Shown in pieces: positions 36,317-47,463 of a stretch of 64,000 nucleotides of DNA. The translations under genes were made by a program, and so were the position numbers. The notes below the pieces were generated by a model. That model was not told the DNA's origin. It searched no databases and was given only the letters and a program-made list of their open reading frames with translations. Each line of letters opens with the position of its first letter. Within the stretch, counting starts at the first letter, position 1. This stretch comes from Impatiens glandulifera (lineage: Eukaryota > Streptophyta > Magnoliopsida > Ericales > Balsaminaceae), in contig NC_061862.1 in NCBI RefSeq assembly GCF_907164915.1, positions 35,093,522 through 35,157,521 on the forward strand, read 5' to 3'.

Positions 36317-36847
36317 TTACATCAACCACTTACAAATCATCACAATCCAAGTAAACACAACTACTATTATAGCAACTCTAAATTTCATATTTAGAGAACA
36401 TATCTCATTAGTCAACTTCATAACAACAATGTTGCTTAAATCCTCTTTGACATCATTGTAACCAAATGCATCATCACAACTAACAAATTTCTTCAATTCA
36501 TTTATCTCCATCTGCAGTTTTTTCTTATCCCTCTTGAGATCATTGATAATTATTTTAGTTCTATCCGATAATTCCGGGTCATGCCATAAGAAAAAGCCAC
36601 ATCCATTCTCCTGAACATCCAATAAAATTTATGAATACTCAATAATTAAACTTTTAAAGTATTCTCTTATAAAAAAACTTACTTTAAATTTTGGACATGA
36701 AAAAAAACGTCTTCCTGGATTAGTTTCCTTCCATGTTGTCCAAAGAGATGCTTTTAACCCACAATAACATTTTATATATGAAGTTTCACCTTGTTCGTCA
36801 TTCACACGTCTTCGATTCAAACACGATGTTGATGAGGTAGCAGCCAT
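36317..36847 (-). CDS. GRF-zinc-finger protein with C-terminal membrane segment, second gene of the Mutator-like element
   Basis: Two exons (36683-36847 and 36317-36610), joined at GTAAGT/TTCAG in phase 0, encode 152 residues. The first exon carries CYCGLKASLWTTWKETNPGRRFFSCPKF and the second starts ENGCGFFLWHDPE; together they form a complete GRF-type zinc-ribbon. A charged coiled-coil-like stretch (TKIIINDLKRDKKKLQMEI) and a hydrophobic C-terminal helix (VAIIVVVFTWIVMI) follow. GRF fingers bind single-stranded nucleic acid in some proteins; the role of these small plant membrane versions is unknown to me. It lies between the transposase and the right TIR and is convergent with the transposase. 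Unlike its neighbour it has no break. It could be a cargo gene or a true element function. Confidence 0.8.
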
Positions 36848-37024
36848 GAAATCTACCTATATAAAAATATAAAGTTGTTTCAAATTGTACAAAACAACAT
36901 CAACTAAATGGTACAAAAGGGTGTGAACTTTGTATATATAGACAAAAGACTAATTCCCCTAATGCAATCAAACAAAAACTAATTCCCAAAATATCACTAT
37001 CAATGCAATCAAACAAAAACTTTT

Positions 37025-37336
37025 AATTATCAAAATTCTAGTAAGAAAATATTCATATCAAATTACTTTATATCAAATTGAGGAGAAATTCTTTATAATA
37101 TCAGTTGGAATAGGTCCAGTGAGGCCATTGCACCAAAGATCCAGTTCTTCCAAATAAACAAGTTTTCCCTAAACCCTAATTTAATGTGAAGTCGAGCTAA
37201 GAAATATGTTGTCAAACCTAGATTACTAATAAATAAACTTCCATTGAATGAATGTAACAACAAGTGAGGGAACAAATTTAAGACAAACCTTAGCTTGAAC
37301 AGATCATTCGAATGACAAATCAGGGAAGAAGGTAAG
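37025..37336 (-). repeat. Mutator-like element right terminal inverted repeat
   Basis: Inverted partner of 31682-31977. The outermost shared bases are GCTTACCTTCTTCCC read on the minus strand. A few small indels separate the copies. Confidence 0.88.
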
Positions 37337-37592
37337 CATGGATGGATGAGCAGTGTTGCCAGTCGCCAGATGTTTGGGAGTTCAGTGAACTGTGGACGAC
37401 GGTCGGTGGATGGCGACGGTGGTCAATGGACGGCGACGGCGATCCGTGGACGGAAGAATAACTGTTGATCTAAAGCTGATACGAGCAAGGGATAGAAATG
37501 TAGAGAGAGAAATCTGATAACTTAATAAAAATAAATGTAATAATATAATTTATTTATTTTTCTCATTAATTAAAACGACGCCGTTTTGATTA
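37337..37592. other. Unassigned junction between the Mutator-like element and the element C ORF
   Basis: It starts with a GC-richer run of related phrases (GGTCGGTGGATGGCGACGG, GGTCAATGGACGGCGACGG, GATCCGTGGACGG) and ends with the near-palindrome AAAACGACGCCGTTTT at 37572-37587. It matches neither the missing part of the C LTR nor the left TIR. It may be the true outer right end of the transposon or a captured fragment. Confidence 0.5.
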
Positions 37593-40500
37593 TTGGGACA
37601 GCAAAGGGACATCAAAGTGAGACAACTAATCCCATCTCTTAAACCACAGTTTATTTTGCTAAATGATGTGGTGGCAAAAGCGCTTCAGGGGAAGATTGGT
37701 TCTTTCAACCTATATAGTCAAGATCGATTTGACTATATGTGTACCATTTCAAAGGGGATCCAGGTAAACTGGGCCTCAACACTATTCAACAATCTCTGTT
37801 TCTCCATCAACCAGGAGAACAAAGAAAGTATAACATTTGCTGCTCAACTAAGTCGGTTATTGGAGCATTTGGGGGTTCCGATGGGCGAACCAGAACCGAT
37901 CAACTCAAATAGGGTGTATAATGTGTTCACTGTTGCCAACACTCTAGTTAGAATGAAGAATCTGAAGGAAACTCATTCGGGTGCTTCAAGCCAACAGACA
38001 GGTGGAAAATCGATTATTCGATCTAAACAGCCAGCCGCTTCCATCTTGTCAACAGAAGCAAAGAGATCCAAGACTGTCAATGAATCAGAGGCTAATTCCA
38101 CTAGCCTAAGGAGCTCTTGAAAGAAGGTTTCTGAAACTGTTGATTCCAGAATTAGGCAAGGTCCAGTTGAACTAGCCACCCTTCCCATGTCTCCCATGTC
38201 TTCGGCTGCCAGTCAGTTGCGGAGATCTTCAAGGTCACCCGTTCTAAAAGGTGAGAAATCAAAGGCGCCCTGCGCGTCTAAATTGATGAAGGTGTCATCG
38301 AAGGTAACTTCCTCTATATCTCTGGCTGATGTGCCCAAGTTTGATGTTCCTGTAATGGAACAAGAAAAATATGTTTTTATTCTTGAAAAGGAATCTGCTG
38401 AAGGGCCTGCTGTTGAGTCCGCTGGTCCAAATGTTGAGAATATTGATAGGAATAAGTCTCTTGTTCAACAACCTGATCAAGTAGCCGCTGGTGCTACAGA
38501 ACGTGCCCAACCAGAACAAGGTGCAGTCCTTACCCTTGTTGCTGGTAATGATGCTGAAAAGGCTCCCTCTGTTTCTGTCAGAGAGCCTCTCTCCACCAAC
38601 CCCATTTTAAAAGATTCAATAGTTACCGGGAAAGTCACTCGAGGAGAGCTTCCTCCTGGACTTTTCAAGAAACCTATATCGGCTTATGAATTGATGCGTT
38701 CCATAAGGCAGTTAGGTGGAATAGTTTTTGGTGAACCAATACCCTCTCCAAAACCTGTTGAGGTTGTTGGAAAAGGAAAAAGTGTTGTAATTGAAGAAAG
38801 TGAAGATTTTTATGAGGCAACATGTATTGTTGACCTCATGATGAATCAAGTCAAGGATATTACTACTGAGAAAATGGAAATATTTGATTCTTGGAGTCAG
38901 AACATATTATCTATTCAGTATGATGAGGTAATCATGGGTTCAAGGATAAGTACTCAATGGCGCAAGCTTGTAGCAGATGAGAAGAAGGTTCTCAAATGGG
39001 CTAAAACTCCGCAGGTGTCAGAAGCTCTGAAAAGGAAAGATCTTATCAAAGCCTGTCTGAGAGGAAGAACTTTATTCCCCATCGTTGAAGCCAGTAAAGC
39101 CAATTTTAACCCCCATTGAAAAAGGTGCTGAAGTTGAAGTAAAAGTCCTAAAGAGATTAGACGAGATTATGGCCGACTATCTGTCTATAGTCACTCGATA
39201 CGTTGATGGAGCTAACTACTCAGGAGTGAGCTATTTTGGCATTTTTTCTGATGAAGACGAACCAATGAATGTCTCTGTTGATAATGATGATACAGATGAG
39301 CAAGCTGTTGCTCTTCTGATAGATTTTGGAAACCTTTCTGCAGAAAAAAACGATTAATGGCTCAACCCGTTGTCGAGCTAAATAAGGAACCCATTCAAGA
39401 GAATCCATCTCTAGAAGAAGAAGAAGAGATAATTCAAGAGCCAGAACAAGATCTTGTAAATCAAGAAGAAGTTGTTGATGAAGAGCTGGTCCAAGCTCTT
39501 GTAACTCAAAAAAACGAAATTGTTGTGGAGACTGTTCAGACTCCAAATGAAGAAGAGGCTGTAATATCCCATGTTGTAAGAACTGTGAATGCTCAAGAAA
39601 AGGAAGCTGAAGATAATCAGCCTGAGATTACCAGATTTGAGGGGGAACCCTCAAAAGACAATGATGCAGAAGAAGAGAGTTCCTCATCTGATGGGGAACA
39701 AGATCTAAATGCTAGAACTTTCAAGCCTCTTCCATTTCCAGGTATTATTGCTGGTAGTGTTCATGAGAACTTTCTTCATCCTCTCCACAACAAGGGAAAT
39801 ATGTATGAAAGATTTCAAAGAGTAGAAAGGGAGCTGGAAGAAGAAAAGCAAAATAAAACTGGTGATGAGTCTGAGAAGGGTGAACCTGAGCAATCTTTGC
39901 AGATTCACACTGAAGCTAATCCCATTCAAAGCATGGCTTCCGAATCACAAGATGATTCAATCAATGAAGGATCCTCTACTGATGGTACCAAGCTTCTAAA
40001 GTCAATGACATCTTTGCTTTCCTCTCTTCAGACAAATGTGATGGCTATGAGATCACATGTAGTAAATATTTTGAAGACTCAGAAAGAGGACAAAACGGAA
40101 GTTGCTGAATGTGTCAAACTCCTTAAAGAATTGGATAATACTCTGAAGAAGAATACATATGAGACTCATGTTGCAAATCTAAATTTCTCCAAATTTGAAA
40201 AGCAGCTTTTCAGTCGGCAATCTGAAATGATGAGTCTTGAAAGACAAATCAATTTTGATAATCATCGTGAGGTCTTGGAATCAATGGAATTATACAAGAA
40301 TCAACTCATTGAAATTCAAGGAAGTCTGAGAAGAACAGATAATGAAAGGTTGGAGTATGCTGACTCCATTGCAAGAAAGTTTCAAGAGAAAGAGAATGCT
40401 AAAGCTGCTGTTGAAAGAGAACAGTCCCGTATCACCCAAGGTGAGCCAAGTAGAAGAGGCGACGTTGTATCAACCAGCACCAGATCTAAGCGAGCACCAA

Positions 40501-40691
40501 CCAACGATGAAAATCCAAGGCCAACCAAAAGAGGAGGAGATTGAAGCGGTGGTGATCGCGGAGGCCGAATCAGTAGTGGTGGTCGTGGTGGGCAATCTCG
40601 TAATGATCGAGGAGGTCATTCAAGTGGTGGTGATCGTGGTGGGAGATCAAGTGGTAGCGGTCGTGGTGGTCGTGCTCTTCCTCTGTTCTAA
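37593..40691 (+). pseudogene. Element C long ORF, plant retroelement protein of unknown function with RGG-rich tail
   Basis: One frame runs from 37593 (no ATG; the start is cut off) to 40691, broken by a TGA at 38118, a shift near 39110 that is reversed near 39350, and a TGA at 40542. The N-part is globular (RDIKVRQLIPSLKPQFILLN, FNLYSQDRFDYMCTISKG, VNWASTLFNNLC). Then come a Ser/Pro/Lys-rich linker, a long acidic Glu-rich region (about 39390-39700), a predicted coiled coil (about 40000-40420) and a Gly/Arg/Ser RGG-rich tail (40545-40691). No gag zinc knuckle, protease, integrase or RT motif is present. I recall similar N-parts in proteins annotated from Lamiales genomes without known function; this is memory, not a search. 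RGG tails often bind RNA. Confidence 0.7.
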
Positions 40692-40925
40692 AACCTACTA
40701 ACCGGTGAAGGAATAAGCGGTGGAGGTTTCAACTATCCAATCGATCCTCGAGTGAAAAGGGAAGAACAATGATTTCCTTTCTCTTACTTTGTTTTAAAAC
40801 TATGTTTCTTTGACTATGTTTTTGGAATATTGGTTGTTGGAAGTGGTTATGTGTGATGGATGAACAAGTTTGCTTGCATTTATATGAGGAATGCTTAATT
40901 TGTTATCTATGATAGGTTTCAATCT

Positions 40926-40946
40926 CATCATCAAAAAGGGGGAAAT
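40926..40946 (+). other. Polypurine tract of element C
   Basis: AAAAAGGGGGAAAT directly before the 3' LTR, the expected primer for plus-strand DNA synthesis. It confirms the plus orientation. Confidence 0.8.
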
Positions 40947-42562
40947 TGTTGGGTCAAATTATTTTGACCATGTGTTGAAATAGTTTGACTAATGGAATTT
41001 TGATGATGAAATGATGAATGGATTATATATACGTCTAACTGTTCTTGATGCAGATGTATCGAAATCAGATTTCATTAGACTTGGTTCTAATGAGGCTCAT
41101 TAAACTGATTTGGTATTAGATGTATGGAATTAGACGTGCAGTCTAATAGATCTCGGAATTAGACGTGCAGTCTAACTCAGCGGAGTTAGATGTGTAGTCT
41201 AATAGATCTCGGAATTAGACGTGCAGTCTAACTCAGCGGAGTTAGACGTGTAGTCCAATAGATCTCGGAATTAGACGTGTAGTCTAACTCAGCGGAGTTA
41301 GACGTGCAGTCTAATAGATCTCGGAATTAGACGTGCAGTCTAATAGATCTCAGAATTAGACGTGCAGTCTAACTCAGCGGAGTTAGACGTGCAGTCTAAT
41401 GGATTGTGAAAGTTAGACGTGCAGTCTAACTCCTTCAGATTAGTCTGAAGTAGAACGGAATTAGACGTGTAGTCTAACTCAGCTGAGTTAGACGTGCAGT
41501 TTAATAGAAAGAGAAAGTTAGACGTGCAGTCTAACTTATGAAAGTTAGACGTGCAGTCTAACTCCTTCAGATTAGTCTGAAGTGATTGTAAATAGATGTA
41601 AGTCTAATCCCATTAGACCAGGTGGTCTAATAGATTCTGTTATTAGACGGGGATGTTTGATTTCATTAGACAAGGTCGTCTAATTGAAATGCATCTAATT
41701 GCTTTGCTTAAGTAGTTGCTTGAAGCTAGTACCCGTCTACCCACGTGCCATAGCTGTTAGCTACTTCTGCTCCACGTTCTTGTGAAGATCAGTACGACAG
41801 CTCTATGCAACCAATTAACTAATGACACGTAGGCGAATATTCTTCCCACTACTTGTTTTGCAGGTAAATCTCTAAAGAATATTCGGCGCACTACCTGTTG
41901 TGTACAGCCATGATCCTTGTATTCAGAGTCTGCTGTGTACTATGGAGGCGTTCCAATGGAAGAGTGCCACGTATCATTCTGAAGATTCAATCATTGATAT
42001 CTTTGCATATTTAAAGATTCCTAATGACAACGGACGAACTGCTGGAATCACAGAGAGAGAAATTAGTCGATCATCTTGCTGAAATTACTGAGAAATCAAG
42101 CTTTTGAATATTCATACTGTGAGCTGCTTTCCTGATTGTACTGTGTGTTAATCAAGAGAGAGTTAGAATCAAAACATCTTTTATCTGAGTGATATTCTTC
42201 ATCTTGTAAGTTGAATAGAGAGCTTGTTCAACAGTGAGCTAAGTGTGTGCAAACTGTATTTGATTCGAATCATATTATAGTGAATCCTTCCGGTGGTTGG
42301 AAGAAGGGGTGACGTAGGAGAGTTTTCTTCGAACATCCATAAACAAATTGATGTGTTGTTCCTTTCTGTCATTTTCTAATTTTTCATCTTGAGCTTCAAG
42401 CCTAAGTAACATTCCACACTTGATTATGTTTCAAGTGTTTACAAGGGTTTGCGTAGAATATAAAGTGAATTAAATCCATAACAAGATTTCTTTCAAACCG
42501 TTTTTCATAAGTCTTCATCAATCGCTAGACCCTCGTCTCTATTGATTAAGCCGATCCTATCA
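40947..42562 (+). repeat. Element C 3' LTR
   Basis: It is complete from TGTTGGGTC to GATCCTATCA. The region 41130-41580 is an array of TTAGACGTGCAGTCTAA palindromes alternating with CTCAGCGGAG and TAGATCTCGGAA spacers. The last 850 bp, absent from the 5' copy, match the D LTR at 985-1850 in reverse. Confidence 0.92.
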
Positions 42563-42567
42563 GAATA

Positions 42568-43015
42568 TTTCATCGAACTCAACCATAGTCTCACTCGGGC
42601 GTATCCTGATGTTGTTGAACTTTTGTGTGGAAACCATCAACTTGTTTTCTTTTGTTTGGTTGTTTCCTTCACAAAGTTGAGTCAGCTTCTTCAAGATCTC
42701 TTTGGTAGAGAAACATGATTTGATCTTGCTGAACATGTTCTTGTGCAAATTTTTCTACATGATGTCTTTGGCCACATTGTCGAGGTTGTCCTTCCTCTTG
42801 TCCTGAGTAGTCCACTCGTATCTGGGTTTCTCTGCCATCTAAGGAACACCCTCTATTGTATTTGTGGCTCTGTGGACCTTTAATGTCTTCATGGGACCAT
42901 ATGTGATGTCATACCACATGTCATCATCTTGTGCCGCAAGATATGCTTGCATTCTGATCTTCTAGTCATTATAGTATTCCTTTGAGAACATTGGAATCTT
43001 GTTTAGGTAAGACAT
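42568..43015 (-). pseudogene. Element B gag, N-terminal part
   Basis: From the ATG at 43015 on the minus strand the frames read MSYLNKIPMFSKEYYND, then RMQAYLAAQDDDMWYDI, then a UBN2 segment (42560-42748) with SCFSTKEILKKLTQLCEG and ETMVEFDEIF. Stops interrupt it. The protein continues at 30967 across element C. It resembles the gag of element D. Confidence 0.87.
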
Positions 43016-43065
43016 GATTCAGATATCTGCAGTAGCTTAAGAATAGAAGACTTGCTCTGATACCA

Positions 43066-43077
43066 CTTGTTAGGATT
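43066..43077 (-). other. Primer-binding site of element B
   Basis: Minus-strand TGGTATCAGAGC, the standard initiator methionine tRNA primer site, next to the 5' LTR. Confidence 0.85.
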
Positions 43078-44556
43078 GAAGACAACAATAGAGGGGGGGG
43101 GGGTTGAATATTGTGGTTCTATTTTTCACTTAAATGCGATTTTATTCATGTTAAGGATTAAAAATATGTTTTTATTCTTGGACAAATCGTAGAAAGCTTT
43201 TGAACGGTTTTGGAAAATGCTTGTAGGATTTGAAGCGACAGATATAAGAATGAATGAAGCAATGAAAAGACAACACAAGATTTTATGAATGTTCGGAGAT
43301 AAAAACTCCTACGTCACCCTATCTTCTGTTTCCAGAAGGATTCCACTAAAAGACTTTGATTTGTATAAATGGTACACAAACCCACTCAAATCACATGTCT
43401 TAACACTTGCCTGTCTGAACTTCTAGCTCTCACACTATCTTGTTGAATAGACGACTATCTGTTCAACTTACACAAGTAAGATGATTATCAAATAATACAG
43501 AAGATTATCGAGTAAACTATCTTGTGTGACTGTCGTGTATGTAACGTCTCTCAACGTATATCGTCTCGTGTATGCGTAACGTAGTGACTTGCAAAAAGCT
43601 AGAGAGCCCTTCATCATTGTTCTCTGATGCCTTTTTATACTTGTGGCATGGTAACGGTCGAATCCATTTTTTCGATACGTGGCAACAATACGTTTGTCAT
43701 ATGCTTGGGTATAGGGTTTTAGTGCACAGGGAAATGGAATATTCGTTTATCGTTTTGCATGTTAGAGAAGAAAGTTGGTTGTACATTTTGTCGTATTGCA
43801 ATTTCTAAGTGCTAAACTACTTGGCTTAGCTGATAATCATTTAGCTGATGTGGAACTTAGCTGATAGCAAGCTCTACTGATGATCAGCTCTACTGATGAG
43901 CTACTCTGCTGATAACAAACTTAGGTATTGATCAGCTCAGCTGCAAGCGAACTATGCTGATGGAGAACTCTATTGCTAACGAACTCTGCTGTTTGAGAAA
44001 ATCTGCTGCCAACGAACTCTGTTTTTTGAGCAACTCTGCTACCAACGAACTCTGTTGTTTGAGCAACTCTACTTCCAGCGAACTTTTCTATTTGAGCAAC
44101 TCTACTGCCATCGAACTCTATTGTTTGAGTGACTCTGCTGATAGCAAATCTTCTGATAGCGAATTTTAACTGATGACAACTCTACTGTTTGAGCAACTCT
44201 ATTGCCAACAAAATTTTCTATTTAAGCAACTCTACTGCTAGCGAACTCTACTGTTAGCGAGTCTTCTACTGTTAGCGAGTCTTTTGCTGATAGCAACTAT
44301 GCTTTTAGTAAGTTTTCAGCTGATGACAACTTTGCTGCTTGAGCAACTCGACTGATGGCGAGCTACTTACGATCAATTGCCTAGAGCAGATGTCTTTGAT
44401 TTTACCTACGTATTAACACATTGTTGAACTTAGTTTTATTCATTTACCAAAACCATGTGTGTTCATTTTAATTATCATTAGTTCATTTTAATCAATTAAA
44501 ATGTTTTTCATAATTCTACTTAATTTAACGATTTCCCCCTTTAACTTAATTTAACA
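43078..44556 (-). repeat. Element B 5' LTR
   Basis: Partner of 26685-28236 with the same TGTTAGG...TTAACA ends. Its minisatellite (about 43870-44340) has fewer or shorter units, which explains the shorter length. CATAC (44557-44561) follows. Confidence 0.9.
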
Positions 44557-47460
44557 CATACATTGCCTTCATCACCGGTTTTGACGAACCCCTTGGGTTG
44601 GGTCATGAAGATCTTCTCCTCCAAGTTCCCATGAAGATATGCAATCTTCACTTCTATTTGCTCGAGCTTCAAGTCAAGATGATTCACTAGAGCGAATAAC
44701 ACACAAATAAACATGTGCTACACTACCGATGAGTAGATCTCGTTAAAGTTGACCCTTTCACATTGTGTGAAGCCCTTACCTACTAATCTCGCCTTAAACC
44801 TTGGCTTGTTACTACCCTCTATACCTTCTTTGCACTTAAACATCACTTTCAACCAACCACCCTTTAGTTCTTGAGTTTATCCACCAATTCCCACGTCTCA
44901 TTTTTTTCAAGCGATGCCATCCCTTCCTCCATAACACGCTTCCATTCATTTCTCTCCTTTATCTCCAACGCTTCTCTAAACGATCTCGGCTCCGAATCTT
45001 GTGCCTCATCTTCCACAAGGAATGCAAAGGCCGCCAAATTGGAGTAGCCAAATCTCTCTAGAGCTCGAGTTGTCCTACGATCTTTATCTTGTGCTAGCTA
45101 GTAGGAGCTAAGATTCTCTTCCGGATCTGTACCTTCCTCTTCTACCTGATTGTCTATTTCATCCTCCTCATTAGCCTCCACTGTGTCTACCAATTCTTTA
45201 GTAATCCCTCCTAGGAATTCCACCTCAAATTTGGTCATCTCTTTAGCGACTTCGCTAGCTTCTACTAACTATGTTGCTCTATATTAGGATTTAGTTTCCC
45301 TAAAGACCACGTCATGGCTAATGATGAATTTGGTTGTCTCCCTATCTTTGTAAAATAGTTTACAACCCTTTAATCCCTCAAAGTATCCAACAAATATACA
45401 CTTCTTTTCTCTTGAATTAAGCTTTCCATCCCGTTGGTGCATGTGAGCTACACACCCAAATACCTTCAGGTTGTCGAGTTTTGGAAGAGCCCCATTCCAA
45501 ACTTCTTATGGTGTCTTGCATTCCAATACCGTTTATGGACAACGATTGATAAGATAAGCCGTAGTGTTAACCGCCTCACCCCAAAACCGCTTCGATAGAC
45601 TGGCCTCAAACAACATACACCAGACATGCTCAAGTAGGTCATGTTCATTCGCTCTACCAAGCCATTTTGTTGCGGTGTCTTTAAGACGGTTTTGTGACGA
45701 ACCATCCCTTTTCCTTCATAAACTAATTGAATTAATTTCCTAGGTACTCCAAACCATTGTCTATTCAGATCTTTTTAACCTTCTTTCCGGTTTGAGTCTC
45801 TATCATCTTCTTCCACTCCTTGAACTTAGAAAATTCCTCATCCTTGTGCTTCAATATGTATACCAAAACCTTGCGCGAATAATCATCAATGAAGGTGATA
45901 AAGTACCGACCTCCATCTGCAGTTGTAGTCCTCATCAACCCCCACAAGTCTGAGTGAACATATATGAGTGTCTCCTGAGTCACCTCAACCGACTACCTAA
46001 ACTTCACCCTTGTAGCTTTACCATATATGCAGTTCTCGCAAAACTCCAAATCATCAAGTTTCTCCTTGACAAAATAACCTCTCTTACTCAACTCCTTCAA
46101 ACCCCTCTCACTCATGTGCCCCAATCTTTTATGCCATAAACTCGTAGGTGATACATCTCGAGACTCCACCACTACCACCATATCACTAACCAAGGTGCTA
46201 CATTGAAAGACGTAAAGACTTCTCTCATATGCCTCTCATTACTACTAGAGACTCATTGTGACCCTCAATACGTTCTTCTCACCATTCCATGCAAAACCAA
46301 GTTAGTCTAGTGAGCCGAGAGAGATTAAATTCCTTTGAAGGTCTGTGACATATCGTCCGTCGATATCCTTTTGATTCCATCATGCATCTTCAAACGTACT
46401 ATTCCAATCCCCATAACCCTACAAGACTTATTATTACCTAACAAAACCTCGCCCACTAAAGTCTTCTCATAGGGATCGAACCAACTCTCATTAGGTGTCA
46501 TATGGAACAAACACCTGGATTCCATAATCCAACACTTGTTGGACAAATTAGTGGAGACAACGAGAACGTCCGCACTTTCGTACCCATTCTCGACCTCTTG
46601 AACAACTGCCGCTTCTCCGCTCTTCTTCCCGTCGTTACTCAAATCTAGACAATCTCGCTTAAAGTGCCCATACTTGTCACAATTGTAGCACTTAGTATAT
46701 TTCTTCCCGAGAGACTTCGAACTCCTCTTCTTCTTGCTTTTATTGTCTCTCCTCTCGGTTCTCCCTTGAACCAAGAGTCCATCTCAACTTACATTGCTCT
46801 CTTCATTCTTCTTCTTTTGGTCCTTTGATCTCAACGCACTCATCACATCATTGATGGTAAATTCCTCCCTTCTATGCTTGAGTATGTCTACGAACATCTC
46901 ATATGACTTCGGCAAAGAATTCAAAAGCATCAGTACCTTATCCTCATCCTTGTAATTCTTCCCGATGTTTTCCAAATCAAGGAGAATCTTGACATAATCG
47001 TCTAGATGTGTCTACAAGTCCTTCCCCTCAGTCATTCTAAACTTGAAGAATCTCTAATTGATATAGATCCTAGACGACAATGTCTTAGTCATATACAAGA
47101 CTTCAAATGAAGCCACACCTCTATTGCCGTCGTGACACTAGAAACCTCTCACAATACCTCATCACTAAGACTAAGAATCAATGTGTTATAAGCCATTTCT
47201 AACACCTACATCATTTTCTTTGCGTCCATCGATGCAGGTAATTGGAATTTCTCCTCAAGTGTTTTAACAACTCCCATGTTGCCTAAGTATTCCCTTATCT
47301 TCATCTTCCACAACCCAATGTCCATCATCCCATTGAAATTTTTGATATCAATTCTAGAAGTCGACCCATCTCAAATCTTCAAAATAATTAACCGAATCAA
47401 GAAAAAACTCACCAAAAAAAATTGAACCATGACCGCCTTATCCAACTTGGCTATAATATT
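44557..47460 (-). pseudogene. Element A gag-pol, upstream part (gag to RT)
   Basis: In minus-strand order: gag (about 46784-47440, with VLMLLNSLPKSYEMFVDIL), a CYNCDKYGHFKRDC zinc knuckle (near 46650-46700), a protease region where the usual DSG reads ESR (WIMESRCLFHMTP), the GAG-pre-integrase zinc motif LWHKRLGHMSERGLKEL...CENCIYGK (45993-46193), the integrase core SDLWG...FITFIDDYSRKVLVY (45765-45983), TPQQNGLVERMN (near 45690), and the RT start ending at MTQPKGFVKTGDEGNVC. It encodes the replication enzymes of a Tnt1-like Copia element. Scattered stops and the protease change make it inactive. Confidence 0.9.
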
Positions 47461-47463
47461 AGT

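Larger units (their letters stand above)
31682..37336 (+). mobile_element. Mutator-like element (fifth layer)
   Basis: Long terminal inverted repeats (31682-31977 and about 37025-37336, each beginning CTTACCTTCTTCCC, then GATTTGTCATTCGAATGATC) bound a MURA-type transposase on the plus strand and a convergent GRF-zinc-finger gene on the minus strand. A SINE, a solo LTR and a 104-bp minisatellite sit inside. The expected 9-bp target duplication is not found: the left side abuts a truncated LTR, while 37337-37592 on the right matches nothing else here. Confidence 0.85.
30973..42562 (+). mobile_element. LTR element C (fourth layer), non-canonical ORF carrier
   Basis: A truncated 5' LTR (30973-31675) and a complete 3' LTR (40947-42562) are flanked by perfect GAATA duplications (30968-30972 and 42563-42567). 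A polypurine tract AAAAAGGGGGAAAT precedes the 3' LTR. The internal part encodes one long broken protein and no gag, protease, integrase or RT. The LTR type is that of gag-bearing element D. A Mutator-like element interrupts the 5' LTR; the 5' LTR's second half, the primer site and the ORF start are gone. Confidence 0.9.
26685..44556 (-). mobile_element. Copia-type element B (third layer)
   Basis: LTRs of about 1.5 kb (26685-28236 and 43078-44556), perfect 5-bp duplications CATAC, a primer site reading TGGTATCAGAGC on the minus strand next to the right LTR, and a purine tract next to the left LTR define it. Its internal part is only about 3.2 kb: gag (split by element C), zinc knuckle, then RNase H. 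Protease, integrase and most of RT are missing between about 30300 and 30034, so it is a deletion derivative. Confidence 0.92.

Noticed and set aside
38295..39929. Minus-strand frames within the element C ORF
   Set aside because: They are antisense shadows of the acidic and coiled-coil coding region (runs of L, F and S).
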